Source: Marchantia polymorpha subsp. ruderalis (Eukaryota > Streptophyta > Marchantiopsida > Marchantiales > Marchantiaceae). Taken from it: a DNA stretch of 64,000 nucleotides. Below are positions 50,928 through 63,960 of the stretch, piece by piece. Under the pieces are notes generated by a model. It saw nothing but the letters and a program-made list of their open reading frames with translations. It was not told the origin of the DNA and ran no database searches. The position numbers were made by a program, and so were the translations under genes. Location: contig AP031353.1 in the NCBI GenBank assembly GCA_037833965.1, forward strand, positions 30,010,501-30,074,500. The letters are read 5' to 3'. Numbering within the stretch: position 1 is the stretch's first letter; the number at the start of each line of letters is the position of its first letter.

Positions 50928-52491
50928 ACAAACGGGCACGGCTGTTCTCGAAGCTGGTCAATTGATCGTGGACAACAAGCAGCCTATCGTAGTCGTCGAG
51001 AACTTCTTCTTCAAAGAATTCATGCATGAGTTGAATCCTTTCTTTAATGTACCGAGCCGTAGGTATATCGGACGAGGCGTGGACGATGCATACGAAGAAG
51101 CGCAAGCGAAGATTGCGTTGGTGTTGGAGTCAATTTCAGGAGATGTCGCACTCACTTGCGATGGTTGGTCTTCTCGAATCATGAAAGGCTACTTTGTTGT
51201 GACGCTGCACTGGGTCAACAAAAATTGGAATTTACGTTCTACTGTCAACGAGTTCATTTACTTTCCACCACCGCATAATCAATGAACAACGTCGGAGCTG
51301 CTGCTTTCTCTCATGAAAGATCTAAACCTCGCGACTCGCGTCAGAGCCGTCACAACAGATAGTGGTGGCGAGATGCCGCCGGCGATGCGCCATGTTGCTG
51401 CGAAGTTGAATGAAGAGTTTGATGCCAAGCTAGAGTCGGATTGGCACGTTCAATGTGTTTGTCACATCATCAACATAGCTGTAAAGGATTGTGAAACAAT
51501 CGTGAAGCCTGTTGTTGAGAAGATTCGATCTCTTTTGAAGATGATTCGCGTCTCGGCGGTTTTGCGTGTGGCGTTCCGAGAGATCCAGGTGCTGCTGGGC
51601 AGGTGGAACATCGTTGATGTACCGGGCCTTGACGTTGAGACTTGGTGGAACTCTATGTTTGAAATGGTTGATAACTGCTTTCTTGTCAAAGATGTCTTTG
51701 AGTCAATGTGCAACAAAGAAGAGTTTACTGCAGCGTTGGACGGTTTGTAGTTGAGTCAAACGGATTGGCGAGAAATCAAATCAGTCGTGAACTTCCTTCG
51801 TCCAGCCAGCGAATTGACAACTACTGCCAGCGGTAGTAGCTATGTCACCTTGTCTATTGAGCCTCTTATTTACGAGTCTCTCAAGACGCATTGCCTATCG
51901 ACGATATCCGGCACACTGGAATCTGGATTCACTGTACCAGCTGCGAAGCGAGCTGCAGTAGCGATGCTTTCAAAGCTGGAAAAGTACAAGGAGAACATGA
52001 ACAACCCTATCTGCTTGCTCGCTTCAGGTCTTGACCCATCTGTGCCTGTTCCCGATGAAGACATTCAGGAGCTCAAGTTCCGTATTCGCCAAATTCTTAT
52101 CGTCAGGTATGGATATCAGCAGCAGCAGAATGTTGAGATTCCTCAGCGATTGGATCTTCTTGCCGCTGCCAAGTTGGCGCGTGCAGGATCTTGTGCTGAA
52201 CGTGGTCAGATCGACGAGGTGGATGACTTCTTTGAGTTGACGAAGAGAACTGATACTTCCTGCGATAATGTACTGGAATGGTGGTCCGCTTCCAGCAAAC
52301 GCTTCCCTTTGTTATCGCGACTTGCTTGTGATACATTTATGGTGATGGGCTCCTCAGTCCCTTCAGAGTCCGCCTTCTCTGACAGCGGCTCGTTCGTCAC
52401 TCCTCGACGCTCGAGTCTGTCCGATGAGAATATTTCCAAGATGATGAAGCTTCGATCGTGGAATCGACTTTTGAAAGTTTTGAATAAATGA
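50928..52491 (+). pseudogene. hAT superfamily transposase, decayed (main part)
   Basis: A single frame runs from the insertion junction to TGA at 52489-52491, interrupted only by in-frame stops at 51283-51285 (TGA) and 51748-51750 (TAG), so it decayed fairly recently. Landmarks in order: VVENFFFKEFMHELNPFFNV, ALTCDGW (first catalytic Asp), VTTDSGGEM (second Asp), HVQCVCHIINIAVKD (the conserved C..H block), TWWNSMFEM, and a C-terminal dimerisation domain with VLEWWSASSKRFPLLSRLA, SSVPSESAFSDSG and RRSSLSDENISKMMKLRSWN. The 5' portion is separated by the inserted element. A dead non-autonomous relic is the best reading. Copies elsewhere in the genome could still be active. Confidence 0.92.
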
Positions 52492-52541
52492 GTATGACAG
52501 CGATTTTGAGTTTTTCTGAGACTCCCGAATTTAGTCAGAAA

Positions 52542-52642
52542 ATAGTCGACTAGTCGACGCCTAGTCGACTAAAAACCCGACTAGTTGACTAGGCGTCTGG
52601 AGCAAGTCGACTAGTCGTTAGTCGAGTCGTGCCCAGATCTAG
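52542..52642. repeat. hAT 3' subterminal repeats and putative right terminus
   Basis: Repeated TAGTCGACTAG-type motifs occur at 52542-52620. A 15-bp-arm hairpin (52556-52570 with 52583-52597, one mismatch) lies inside. The segment GTCGTGCCCAGATCTAG, as its complement CTAGATCTGGGCACGAC, resembles hAT terminal repeats. Clustered subterminal motifs that bind the transposase are typical of hAT elements. The 8-bp target duplication could not be confirmed because the left end was not found. Confidence 0.65.
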
Positions 52643-53197
52643 TTATCGCTCTAGGTTTCGAACCAGTTGATGAGTAAGTGTTTTCTGGCAAAATTGCAAT
52701 AGGGTCAATGAAAGGAGAGAATTATGCTTCCTTGGATATGAATTAGCGGGAAACAATACTGTGCGCTAGATATTCCGCAAAACTGCTACCGAAAGTTGAG
52801 AAAAAAGAGCAAAAAAGTGGAGCCGCAGCACCTGCCAGAATATTTATTTTATTTTAACATATGAACATATGCAGGCATTTTTATCTGGCCAGATAATATA
52901 AACACACATATTGATCCCCATGAGATAAACTGGACCGTGGTTCCGCATGTGAACTAAAAAGAACATCACGAGGATAGCACACAAACGAGCATGCATCAAA
53001 GGTACGATATGGTTGGCGACTCCTGGGTTCAAAGAGAGGCTATTAATATCTGGAAGTCAGGAAATACAGTCAAGGTAGTCAGACATTATTATCGTCAGTT
53101 GGCCTGACGAAATTGCTTAGCACATACTCTGTACATCACTTTCGAATCGTTGCGGGAACTTGCACAGTCTACGTAGGCTACCCACCAGAACTCACGT

Positions 53198-53524
53198 TCA
53201 CAGAAACTTTAGAGTGCGTGACATGCATGATCCAGCTTCATTTCTTGAGGGCAAAGTTCCCCGGGCCTGGTTTCGAAGCACCAACGTGAGAGCCGAAGAG
53301 AGGTCATTCAGGAGCAGGTCGTAATGCATGCAACTTTGAACTGTCGATCCAGGCAGCAAGCTCCAGACAGGGATCTGGTGTGCAGGTAAGACATAGTTGC
53401 GCCTGGTGCCGGTGTCATCTCCGGTTCCTACCGTTCTTAGCTCAAAGGATACTACCCAAACACTACCCAGATGCGTCTTAATGTCCTGTAACACGGTTTG
53501 TACGGACTCCGGGTCGCCACGAAC
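53198..53524 (-). CDS. Possible terminal exon of an unknown protein
   Basis: After a plausible acceptor (TTGCTCATAG|GTTCG) there are 108 codons to a stop at 53198-53200. The protein looks ordered (PESVQTVLQDIKTHLGSVWV, then VSFELRTVGTGDDTG, then HYDLLLNDLSSALTLVL). I recognise no family and found no convincing upstream exon, although the opposite strand frame is poorer. Confidence 0.3.
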   Translation of the reverse strand, partial: VRGDPESVQTVLQDIKTHLGSVWVVSFELRTVGTGDDTGTRRNYVLPAHQIPVWSLLPGSTVQSCMHYDLLLNDLSSALTLVLRNQARGTLPSRNEAGSCMSRTLKFL

Positions 53525-54277
53525 CTATGAGCAAGTTATTCGACCTGCACATCACATTTCAAGATCACGTGAAAAAAAATTGAGCTTCTCAACGCAAGGA
53601 CCTTCTCAAACCACATCTATTCGGACCCTAAACCTGAAACCACTAGAATCTGCAATTTATATTTATTAAAAATAATTTTCGTCTTTCTGTAGCACCTCTA
53701 TCGATATGAGCAGTACCGTATGCTGAGTACCGTCGCTGCATGGAAGTTTCACCTGACCAATGAGAATCTACTGGCTAAGCATTATATCAACACGTGGACA
53801 AGCTCCCGCAGCGCGAGATCCCACAGTGCATTGCCGATATACCAAAGCTTCGAAAGTAAGTAAAGAATCTAGACCGTAAGATCGTAGTACGTGTAAAGCC
53901 AAAGTTGCCAAACACAAGAATAAACGTATCATACGGAAACATGGTCTCAACTTACCATGGATACATGTTCTTGATATTAATTGCACTTAAAAGACAAACG
54001 TTTCCAAAGAAAGTAAAACATAAACAGTAACGAGAACCGAGTGGAAAATTTAGTACAAATTCTGGGGTCATTCCAAAATCTAGGGTCTGGAAGTAAAGCA
54101 ATATAATTATAAGACGGACCTTGCTATCACTTTACTCTGCACACACTGCCTGCGCAATTGCAAAATTGATCTATTGTGGACTTACACGCCATGTATCAAA
54201 GACATTGGTGAAAGATTTCAACTCGATCGAAAAAAAAGTAGCAGAGTATTTTTCTGCTCCAAATTGAAAGTTTCAAC

Positions 54278-54280
<3 letters not shown>

Positions 54281-54318
<38 letters not shown>

Positions 54319-54333
54319 GAGAGAGAGAGAGAG
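54281..54333. repeat. Compound (AT)n-(GA)n microsatellite
   Basis: (AT)16 at 54281-54312, followed by AAA and (GA)9 to about 54333. Confidence 0.95.
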
Positions 54334-57045
54334 TGTATGTTAGTTAGTGAAGTCCCACGATGTATAAAAATGAAACTCAACTGGTGTAACTTTAAGACCT
54401 TCAAGTGTACGCCGGCGAAACCTTGTGTACGTCGTGTTTTATGGCAAATGGACAAGGACAGGTTTTTGTCCGATTTTGGACAATGGTCGCAATTTCAGAG
54501 GTGTTATTTCTAACACTAAACACGTCAAAGTTTGACCGCTCTTGACCTTTGAGACTACCGTACATTATGAAGTACTTCATCCCCGTTCCCCCATGGTTGT
54601 TTTCGGTCAAAATATGACTGTATTTGACCAGGGAGACCATACTCCGACCATTTTGGTAAAGTTTGTCTTCTCAGCTTCAAATGCACACACCTGAGTATAG
54701 TTTCCTCTACATTCTGCTGGTCTGTATCATACTGTAGGTCGGACTCATGTTTCAGGACGTTGATCAACGTGACGCGAGCATAGCATTTAGAGGTAACGCC
54801 CCTAGAGATTAGTATACTTAGTGAGTCATCGTAATCTGTATGTTGAAAGCTCTGATATGTTCTGAGAGTATTTTAATGTCCAGTGTCATTGAACGTCCTA
54901 AACTTTGATCCCATCCAATATAGGTAAACTGTGACGTCCAACTGCCGGTATATCATTCGTCGTATCCTTGTTGACGTACAGGTTCATGTATATCGAGCAA
55001 TTCCTCTTGTGCGTTTGGACTCATCTTAGCTTCTCTGCTCCGTACGCAAACGATATCCACTAAAAGATATCAGTGCTCAGTAAAAAGTTGTCACGACATG
55101 TCATAGACAGAGATGTACGGTGAATTTGCAGTGAACATTGTGATGTAAACATATGGAAATTTTAAACAAGAACTCGTCAAACTGGACAATCAAATCATGT
55201 TGACTTACGTGCTGTTCGTTTTTATTTCAATTCCTATGTTAAGTGTTGTGTTGTTGGCTCGACTTCGTATACATTAGGCTAGTTGGGTTGTTTGTTTGCA
55301 AGGATCAACGCTATGTATATCGAGTCTCCATTGGTAATCAATCTTTATACTTTCATTGTGGAGACTCATATCTTCTGGGATTTAGTACAACTCTTTCCAC
55401 CCGCATGTCGATGTAACATACGAGTGAATCATATATCTATAAATTTTATTTCATTATCATGTTAATTGCATTATTGACAAGACTGCAAAAATAGAAGTTG
55501 ACAGACCCAAGTTATTAAATAATTATATCAATTTTTTAAAAGAAAAATTATTTAAAAAGAATTAATATCCTATCACATGAAACTAACTATAAAAAAAATT
55601 GAAGATCAAAAATAAATTCCAAGTCAATTTTTCTTTGAAAAAACATTAAAAATATCAAAATTACTTGATCTACAAGTTATATATTTGTATGTACGACTAC
55701 AATAATAGTATTTTTTCTTTTACATAATCTTGGATTTTTAAGTTCAACTTTTTTGGAGGTGAATCCATTCTCTGAACCATGTCTCCGTCTCCTTGCGGAT
55801 CCTCTCCGGTTTTTCCTCTCCTTCAACTTCATTTTACTTCCTTCCCACAAACTTCACATGTTCCATAAGATTAACAGATGCTTTTTATAGAGCCCCTATA
55901 TTTTCATGCCAGAGATCAATAAAGTGATATATGGATGTGCCATAAATTCTTATGGAATCGATTTGAAACCACCTATATAATGTTAATATAATTCTACTCT
56001 ATCTATTCTCCCCGATGTATTATTCTGTACTTTAGTTTGATGGTTCTTTCCATCTCTTTTTTTCTTGCAAGGCTAGCCGCATCCTCATTCATCAGATATC
56101 TGTTTTATACACAAACGACTTGACTGCCTTCCTGTTGGGTGTTTAGTATTCCTTGGCTTGGCCGAAAGTTTACATCCGCACTGCATTACTTACAATGTTA
56201 TCACTTTATTTCTTTATTTAAAAATTCTTGGTTCATGGGTTTCTCCGAATCTTGCTCAACAGTTGGAAAATCTGGAAAATCCACTGATCGAGGGGTTTGT
56301 GTGAGCACTTTGTTGTTACCCTCTGGCACCGGTGGAGGGTCCCAACATTCGCAATCACAATTGTATATACATACACGCAGGCACTTACTGGCCCAGAAGG
56401 ATGGTCCTACCTATTCTAGGAAGACCGATTTTGGGCATATAATTGTGGGCGGTCGGGCACAGCTGGGCCAACAGAAGAGCCTACTGTCCCTTCATCACCT
56501 GAACTGAAGGATCCTGTATACCGAACAGGATCTCTCGCATTTATGATCTATGAGAGCTTTCAATGTAGTCTCAAATCGCTGACATACTGCGAAGCGAGGA
56601 GCGTGACATGAATATAAGAGAGCCTTCACCTCCCAATTTCACAAAGGGAGAAGAGGATTGCCAAGATTTCTCTCTTCAACTTATGCACATTTCACATGTG
56701 TAAATCTTGGCTTCCTGTTCTGGTTATTGTGAACAGGCCTGCAATATGCACTTCTTCTAGCATATGCACCGAACTTTTGTTGCATCTTGAGGCGAATGCA
56801 TTTGTCAGCTGAGAGAGTTAGACCGCAAGAATAATTAGTCTCACAACGGAGAGATCGTTGAAAGTATCCATTAGTGACAGCGTACGATAAACACATACGG
56901 CAACGCGTTGCATCTCTCTGCTGTAGACTTCAGTCACAGACACCTTCCCTGAGGTTGGCTGCATAAGGAGTGCTTCGAACGCGATCTTCACTTTTGCTCA
57001 CGAAGATCAGGAAGGTACAGCAGTCGGATCAACAATTCTGATTTA

Positions 57046-60000
57046 ATGGGAGAATCCGCGAAGGCTAATTATACATTCTCTATCGTCAAAATCTGCAAGA
57101 AGCTTGGTCTGAACGATGTGCGGCGATTAGTCCATGCCTCCAAAGTCGGGCTGGCTTTGACATTGTCATCGCTGCTTGTGCTGGTGCAAGAGCCTTATTC
57201 ATGGATTGGGCAGAACGCGATTTGGGCTGTCATCACGGTGGTCGTAGTCTTCGAAACTTCTGCAGGTGGTTACAAGACCAAACAGGCCACATTTTGATTA
57301 GCATCTGGAGTTCGATAATCGGAGTTTTCTGTATTTTGCCTGATGTTGGAAACGACGAGATAGACCAAGATCTTCACTAGATTAGAGAGAATCATATCGC
57401 TGTCCATGTTTCTAAGAATTTTAGAGTTCCTCGTCTTATAGTTTGAACGTTACTGTTTTTTTCAGGCGCAACTCTAAGCAGGGGCTTCAATAGAGGAGCA
57501 GGGACGGTGCTGGCGGGCATTTTAGCCCTTGGGTTTGCACACTTAGCAGATCTTTTCCATGAGCCAGGAGAGCCTATCTGCATTGGAATTACGGTATTCT
57601 TTGCAGGTAAAGCATATACTTTTCAACTGCTTTATGGCTTTTGACGGTGAATAAGCCTTGTATATATATATGTATATTAGCTTATTGCATTAAGCTTCCG
57701 GTTGTGTGTTTGTCTACTTGTTTGTCTCTGGTATTGCGAATATTGATTGCGGAGGCATGACGTGTTCACAGCCGGATGAGAGAATCTAGTCGAGCAATTT
57801 ATAAATTACAACCATCTCAGAGTTGTGCATTCGTTCTCGCTTATGATATTATTCTTATACACCCGTTACTATTTTTTTGTTGCAGGCAGCATTTGTACAT
57901 TTGTACGAGCAATCCCCAAAGTGAAGGCCAAGTTCGATTACGGGATCGTTATATTTATGCTTACGTTCTGCATGGTACTGATTATAGGATATCGGATAGG
58001 TGATGAGGTCACGACGGCTTCAGATCGTTTATTGACAATTTTGATCGGCGCACTTATTTGTCTTTTAGTTAGTTTGATCGTCATTCCTCATTGGGCTGGA
58101 GCAGATCTTCATAAACTTGTCTCCGACAACTTTGACAAGCTTGCCGAAGCTTTAACAGGTGGGAATAGTTTCTTAAGAAATTTCCGGATGTTACGCGTTG
58201 AAAATTGTGATGCACACGGTGAGATTTGAGTGCAGATCAACGCAGGGTAGTTCTTCATTTGAACGTAGTTCCCAAGAAACGTCGAATGCCATAATGATGT
58301 AGATGTTATAGAATGTGTTTAACATAACGTTCCTTTCCGCGCGTGCGTACAGGTTGTGTTGAAGAATATCTAGACGAAGATGCGCGGTCTGTAACAGATA
58401 TGAAAATATATGTGCAACAACCAGATGATGATCCTGTGTACAAAAAATGTCGAGAGGCTGTAAAGTCAAGGATGACGGAAGAGGCACTAGTAAGAACCCT
58501 CTTTGCCTGGATTCAACCCTCAATATCGTGAGAAGTTGTGAATACAAATGCACATGTGGATTGTTCTGCTTCACACATTTCGCACAATCGTACCAACATG
58601 CGCGAAATAATTTCAACAGGTCAATTTTGCTCGGTGGGAACCTCCACATGGTCGTTTTGGATTGGGACATCCTTGGAAAGAATATTTGAAAGTTGGAGCC
58701 ATGCTTCGGCATTGCGCATACACCGTTTTGGCCCTCCACGGTTGTCTGCGATCTGAAATACAGGTATAGTATATTTTTTCATTGCCTTGTAAATCCTATA
58801 AATCAAACTTTGTATGTGTTCCATACAAGAAAATTTGACTTGTTGTTGAGTTGAAAGTTGACTACAAACCCAACTTTGTTTCTTGCTTCCGGTATCAATC
58901 AGTCGTAGCGCACATGGCGGACCTGTAGTATGTGATCTGCTGTAGCGTCACGCTTCGTTATAGATGGTTGCACCAGGCAAAGCAGGGAACTATACTCCTG
59001 CGTGACATTCCGCGAAGGAAGGGTTTGAAAGTCAGAATCTTTTAAACTGATATAACGCTGGGCGATGTGATTGTGAAAGTACCTAGAGTTTACGCGTATC
59101 AACTGAGTGCACTGTTAAAAAAATGATCTTGTTCTCTGAAGTGATGTGTCTCATACTTGCATCATCATTCCGTAGTGTAGCGTCTTTTTCTAACTTTTAC
59201 ACACGTGTTCAAATGATAAACGTCAGGCGCCGCGAGGTCTTCGAATTCTCTTTGCTGATGAGTTACGGAGAGCGAGCAAGGAGGCGGCTAAATTGCTTCA
59301 TGAGCTAGGAAGTTGCATTCGTACTTTGCGCAAGCCTAGCTCCCCTCCGCTAGACCTCATTCGACAAGCAACTCATGCTGCGGATGAAGTCAACGAGTGT
59401 ATCCGTAAGTATTCGTATTTATTATCGACCCCAGAAAGATGGACAGCGATGGAAGAAAATCTTCATAGCAAAACTATACAAAACTTAGGCAACGCTGACA
59501 AATCGAAGTTGGTGAGATTAGAAAGTCTAGCAACTTCTCTCAGAACTGTGGAAGACCGTGATACTCTGCAGTCGAGCTTAAACTCCACCATGGGAAGTAA
59601 ATATAAAGGAAGTATAAGTTGTGGCAAAGTGAAGCCTTTAGGAGCAGCTTGCCCCTCAGAGGAGAGACAGTTGATCAAAGTAAATAGTACGTCACCACAA
59701 TCTGCTGACAAATCACTCGGAAGATTAGACCTAGATTCCAGTGCGTCCATCAAATTACAGATAGCTGAAGAATTAAAACCCGTCGCAGCCAAAAAGCAGG
59801 ATGTGGATGGGGCGAGGGTCTTGTCGCTGGTTACTTTTGCCTCATTATTGGTGGAGATGTTGGCCAGATTGGAACATGTTGTCCAGGCAGTAGAGCAGCT
59901 CAGCCAACGCGGTCACTTCAAAGTACGGGAGGTTATATCGAGCGTGGATGAGGATTCTGATGATAGTAATCTTCCCAGCAGGCTCGAGTTAGGAGAGAAC

Positions 60001-60141
60001 GACGGAATGAACTCGAGTAAGCATTCTCGATCATTTGATGGAAGTAGTAGTCAAGATGGACATGGAACACGGACTAAGAAACCGAAGTCCTTAGATAGAA
60101 ATCGACACTTGCCCACAGGTCTTCCAACATCAATAGAATGA
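57046..60141 (+). CDS. ALMT: Aluminium-activated malate transporter (ALMT) family anion channel, six exons
   Basis: ALMTs are anion channels of the plasma or vacuolar membrane that pass malate and inorganic anions. Exons: 57046-57265, 57466-57606, 57886-58158, 58353-58489, 58620-58763 and 59227-60141. All phases close, giving 609 residues. The N-terminal half has about six membrane segments: about 34-48 (VGLALTLSSLLVLVQ), 58-72 (AIWAVITVVVVFE), 82-100, 108-126, 141-156 (IVIFMLTFCMVLIIGY) and 169-187 (LLTILIGALICLLVSLIVI). The family string PHWAGADLH follows at about 188-196. Family landmarks GATLSRGFNRGAGT, FARWEPPHGRFGLGHPWKEYLKVG and RHCAYTVLALHGCLRSEIQ are intact. The long last exon (residues 306-609) encodes the cytosolic C-terminal helical domain and a Ser-rich acidic tail ending in basic residues, on the long side for the family. 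Which membrane and which anion cannot be told from sequence. Confidence 0.96.
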
Positions 60142-63100
60142 TCGTTGGCAGAAATAAATTCTTCATCAGAACATAGAATAGTCATTGAACATCGATAAGA
60201 TGACAATAAAGTGCACATTGCACTTGACATGTATAGGAATGATTCTTTTACAAGAAGTAAACTTTCTTGAAAAAATCCTGATACTTTTTCCTGATTGAAA
60301 CATATGAGCATGTCGTTTTAACATACAAAATGAAAATTGTTTTCCCCCCTTGTTTCTCAAGAATCATACGAAGAAGATTGGATGCAGCAGCACATCTACT
60401 ATGTGAAGTACTATAAAATGTTAATCTTAACTCTTAAACTCTTTTATAAATTAACTGTGATAGAATGGGGTTTTTTTTACCATGATTTGTTATTTCTCAC
60501 AACAGTTGTATAGATGATTGCATCCCTCTTTCTTTTACCCTGAAGAAAAACAATATTGAGCCAAGTTAGAGTTTTCCCAACGTCTCAAATTAGAACAGTA
60601 TATTGCTTGTCATTTCGACCATGTACATGCATTTGCAACTCCAGGTGTAGCAGTTGAGAAGATGGCAAGAACAACTTGAATCCCATTATACAATAATCTA
60701 TTTTAATCATATCACATTGTTCTTACAACCACAATACATCTGGATTTAACGTCAGATTCTGCTTGATTTAAAAAGAAACAACAATCATTTAAGTAACATT
60801 AATAACTTCGGTGATGCTGACGCAATGTGAAACTCACAAAGGTTTAAACTATTTGTGACCGTTCCCCCTAAAGTATTACCAAGTGTCGAGTTTTTCGTGG
60901 AGATGATTTTCTATGCACCTTGTCAGTCAAAAATAAATAAATTTTATTATGTTCTATTTGTCTTGCTAACATATGGAAATATAAGGATCTCAAACAATGA
61001 AATTTTTATTTTTTTGGAAAATCATTCCATTTGCGCCTAGTTAGAGTAAGATATGGCAACATATGGCAAGATGACAAAAATAGCAAGCAATAGGTTAATT
61101 ATTGTGGAACGAAATATCAATCTAAATTAAAAATTATAAAAAAATATTTTTTTGAAAACAAGAGTATTTTTATCCACCTTGATTGTTTTGTTTTGAACAC
61201 AAGATGCACATATAAGCTTTTGGATTTGTTTCAATGATACATTTGAATATATTTTAAATTTATAGTTCGTTATTGAACCTTGCAATTAGTTTATTTGTTT
61301 CATTACTTTGTTATTAAATCAGTTTTATAAACATAAATCAATGAGGTTAAAGACATATGAATCATATGAACTCTATGATGGATTTTTGAACGATTTCAGA
61401 TTATTGTGAACAATTCAAATCATATTGAAAAATTTTTGCATGAAGCTTTATATTTTTTTAACATATGTATTATAATATTTTTGAGTTACTTAAGAATCCA
61501 CTTCAAAAATTTTCAATGCTTGTTCTTGGGTTTGACGTCTATCTGCTCAACTTTTCCATAATTAGAGCAATACCACATTTAATTTAAACCATCAAATACG
61601 TGAGGCTAGTCATTTTTTTCCTTAAAACATTGATGAATTTTTTTCTTTTCAATGACATTGATTGAACATTGAGTTAAAACAAGTTTGAAGTGTGCTGCCA
61701 AAAGATGACACTATATTTCAAAATGTTTTATGTTAAACTTATTAAGCACACATTAAGTATATTACTGATTTTATCATAGATTGAGCTTTCTCAAATTATT
61801 ATGAACAACCGTTTTTTATAATTTTTGGAATTTCCAAATAATTCATCTTGAAAAAAAAATATTGGATTAAATTTTCACCAAATAAAGCATGTTATAGACC
61901 TAAAACACTAGAATACTAAGATTGAAAATTTCATTATTTGTCTCTTCTTTATGTATACATATATATCATATTCAATCTTTGAAAAGTTTTAACCTAGCTT
62001 AGAATGCTATACATGAATCATCTCAATTTTAAATATAGTAAAATCGACTTCATCTCAAACAATATTGCTATGAAATGATATTATTCTCAAACATGTATAG
62101 ATTGTTATGTTTGAAAGTTTTAACCACATTTCTCTTGACTAGTTTCATTCTAGACTCTCCCTTTTAAGATCTCCACTCAATAGCTTTTGAATCTAACATT
62201 CCAAAATTGATCAGTATATTTTTCATAACAAATATATAAATTTGACTTCAGTAAATGTGAGATTGACGACATTAAATATATCATTTTTCATCACAATTGA
62301 ACAGTCTGATACTAAGATAGTTTATTAAATCTTTTTAAATAACAATGAGATAACAATAAGCATCAGCTTACATTCATACATCATCAGCATAGTTTAATGA
62401 ATTGAATAGAGTATATTTTTGTTTTCATAATCTATTTTATAGCAAATTTTTTTTAGTATCAAACTCTTGAGTCATATGTTTTACAAAACTATCATAAACT
62501 TTGGTCTTCACACAAGTTTTAAGAAGTATCTTTACGTTGGATACAATGTAAAAATGAAGTATTTGGATAAACAAGAAGCATTAGATGTATGAGAAGGATA
62601 GCTTGTTGTCACGTTGAATAGTGAACAAAGATAAAGTGTTTTTTGTCAAACTAGACAAGATCATATGATCTCAAAAAAAGTGAATATTGAAAGAAATCTT
62701 AGCAAATATTATAAAAGTAAACATTGCCTTGGTACTATAAAAAATTACCATGGAAGTGCGGTAAAACATAATAAAACAAGATATTAGCATTTTTTTTGCA
62801 AAGAAAAAAAGGTGAAATTGAGGAAGAATACAATGGACAAAAGCTTCAGCGCAAGACAACTTGATGGAAGTGAACATGGTGCTGCAATCAAAACTTGACT
62901 TGACAAACAAAGTATTAAACAAAAAGAAATAGGTGAATGAAAAGTCTCCGCTGCCATTTTGAACTTCTTTCAGACCATTATTTGGACTCGGAAGAAAAAC
63001 ATGCTTGTTAAATAAATTAACTCATACTGCATCGGATGTATTGTTATTTTTTTGTGTGTACAATATTCTTAGTGAGCTCTATGCATTGTGAGTTGAAATT

Positions 63101-63273
63101 TTAATGCAAAGATTATTGTCTTGTTAGGCTGAATTTTCAGAGCCTGGATATTTTTCTATACAAGCAAGTAACTCTTCACAAGAGTCACATAGAGCAACAC
63201 TCTAATGATCGTGGAAAACAAGTCATTAGATAAAAGTGAACTAAGTCTAGATAGAAATCGGAGTAGAATGTTT

Positions 63274-63498
63274 GACCTTATTGATTTTAACCTGTTTGAA
63301 TTATTTATCAAGATTGAGAATAAACATGTTTGTTAGTATAAGCACCAAGACCTTATTGACTTTAACTTGTTTGAGTTATTTATCAAGATTGAGAATAAAC
63401 ATTTTTGTTAGTATAAGCGTCAAGACCTTATTGACTTTAACTTGTTTGAGCTATTTATCAAGATTGAGAAAAAATATATTTGTTAGTATTAGCGCCAA
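63274..63498 (+). repeat. Tandem repeat, 3 x 75 bp
   Basis: Exactly three units begin GACCTTATTGA at 63274, 63349 and 63424 and differ at few positions. 75 is a multiple of three, so one frame stays open through all units and reads a 25-residue repeat (TLLTLTCLSYLSRLRINIFV then SISAK), continuing to a stop at 63677-63679. Coding is doubtful because the region is AT-rich and no family is recognised. Confidence 0.9.
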
Positions 63499-63849
63499 GA
63501 ATTTCTATCTGGAACACACTCTTGGACTTTGGTTTGAAAGAGATCAATTTCAAAATATATATTATGCAATTGCGTCCCTTAGAAAACACATGACATTATG
63601 GCTAAGACAAACACTTCTACCAAAGCCCAATATTGAGTGCCCAAGTCCAAACTCATCCATGCTCATGGGTTTTTTGTGACATTATGTTTCATGATTGAAC
63701 ACGTATGATCAATTGTTTCTTTGTGGATTTGAATGGGCATAGTTTCCAAACTAGTATGAAATCCATGTGTTACCATCTTTAGTTAGTTAAAACTAAAATA
63801 GAGGTTACTTAAAATTGAATAGAGTAGATGATAGTGGAATATTTAGAGT

Positions 63850-63960
63850 GCCACGTCAACAATCCGTGTGTTAGTTGAATGTGCTACTCAATGTATTAGT
63901 TGGAAACGACACGTCATCAATCAATGTGCTAGTTGGAAGCGACATGTTAGCTATGCCAAG
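63850..63960. repeat. Degenerate short tandem repeat at the right edge
   Basis: Strings such as GTGTGTTAGTTGAATGTGC, AATGTATTAGTTGGAAACGA and AATGTGCTAGTTGGAAGCGA recur about every 30-40 bp. Confidence 0.5.

Larger units (their letters stand above)
52643..57045. other. Intergenic DNA between hAT and ALMT
   Basis: No recognised gene except the possible exon at 53198-53524. It includes an (AT)n/(GA)n microsatellite, a stretch around 54510-54740 with recurrent TTTGACC/GTCAAA strings, and an AT-rich patch at 55480-55750. The last few hundred bases are the ALMT promoter side. Confidence 0.5.

Noticed and set aside
58191-58739. A 182-codon minus-strand frame over ALMT exons
   Set aside because: Antisense to conserved ALMT exons and crosses an intron. 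No domain recognised.
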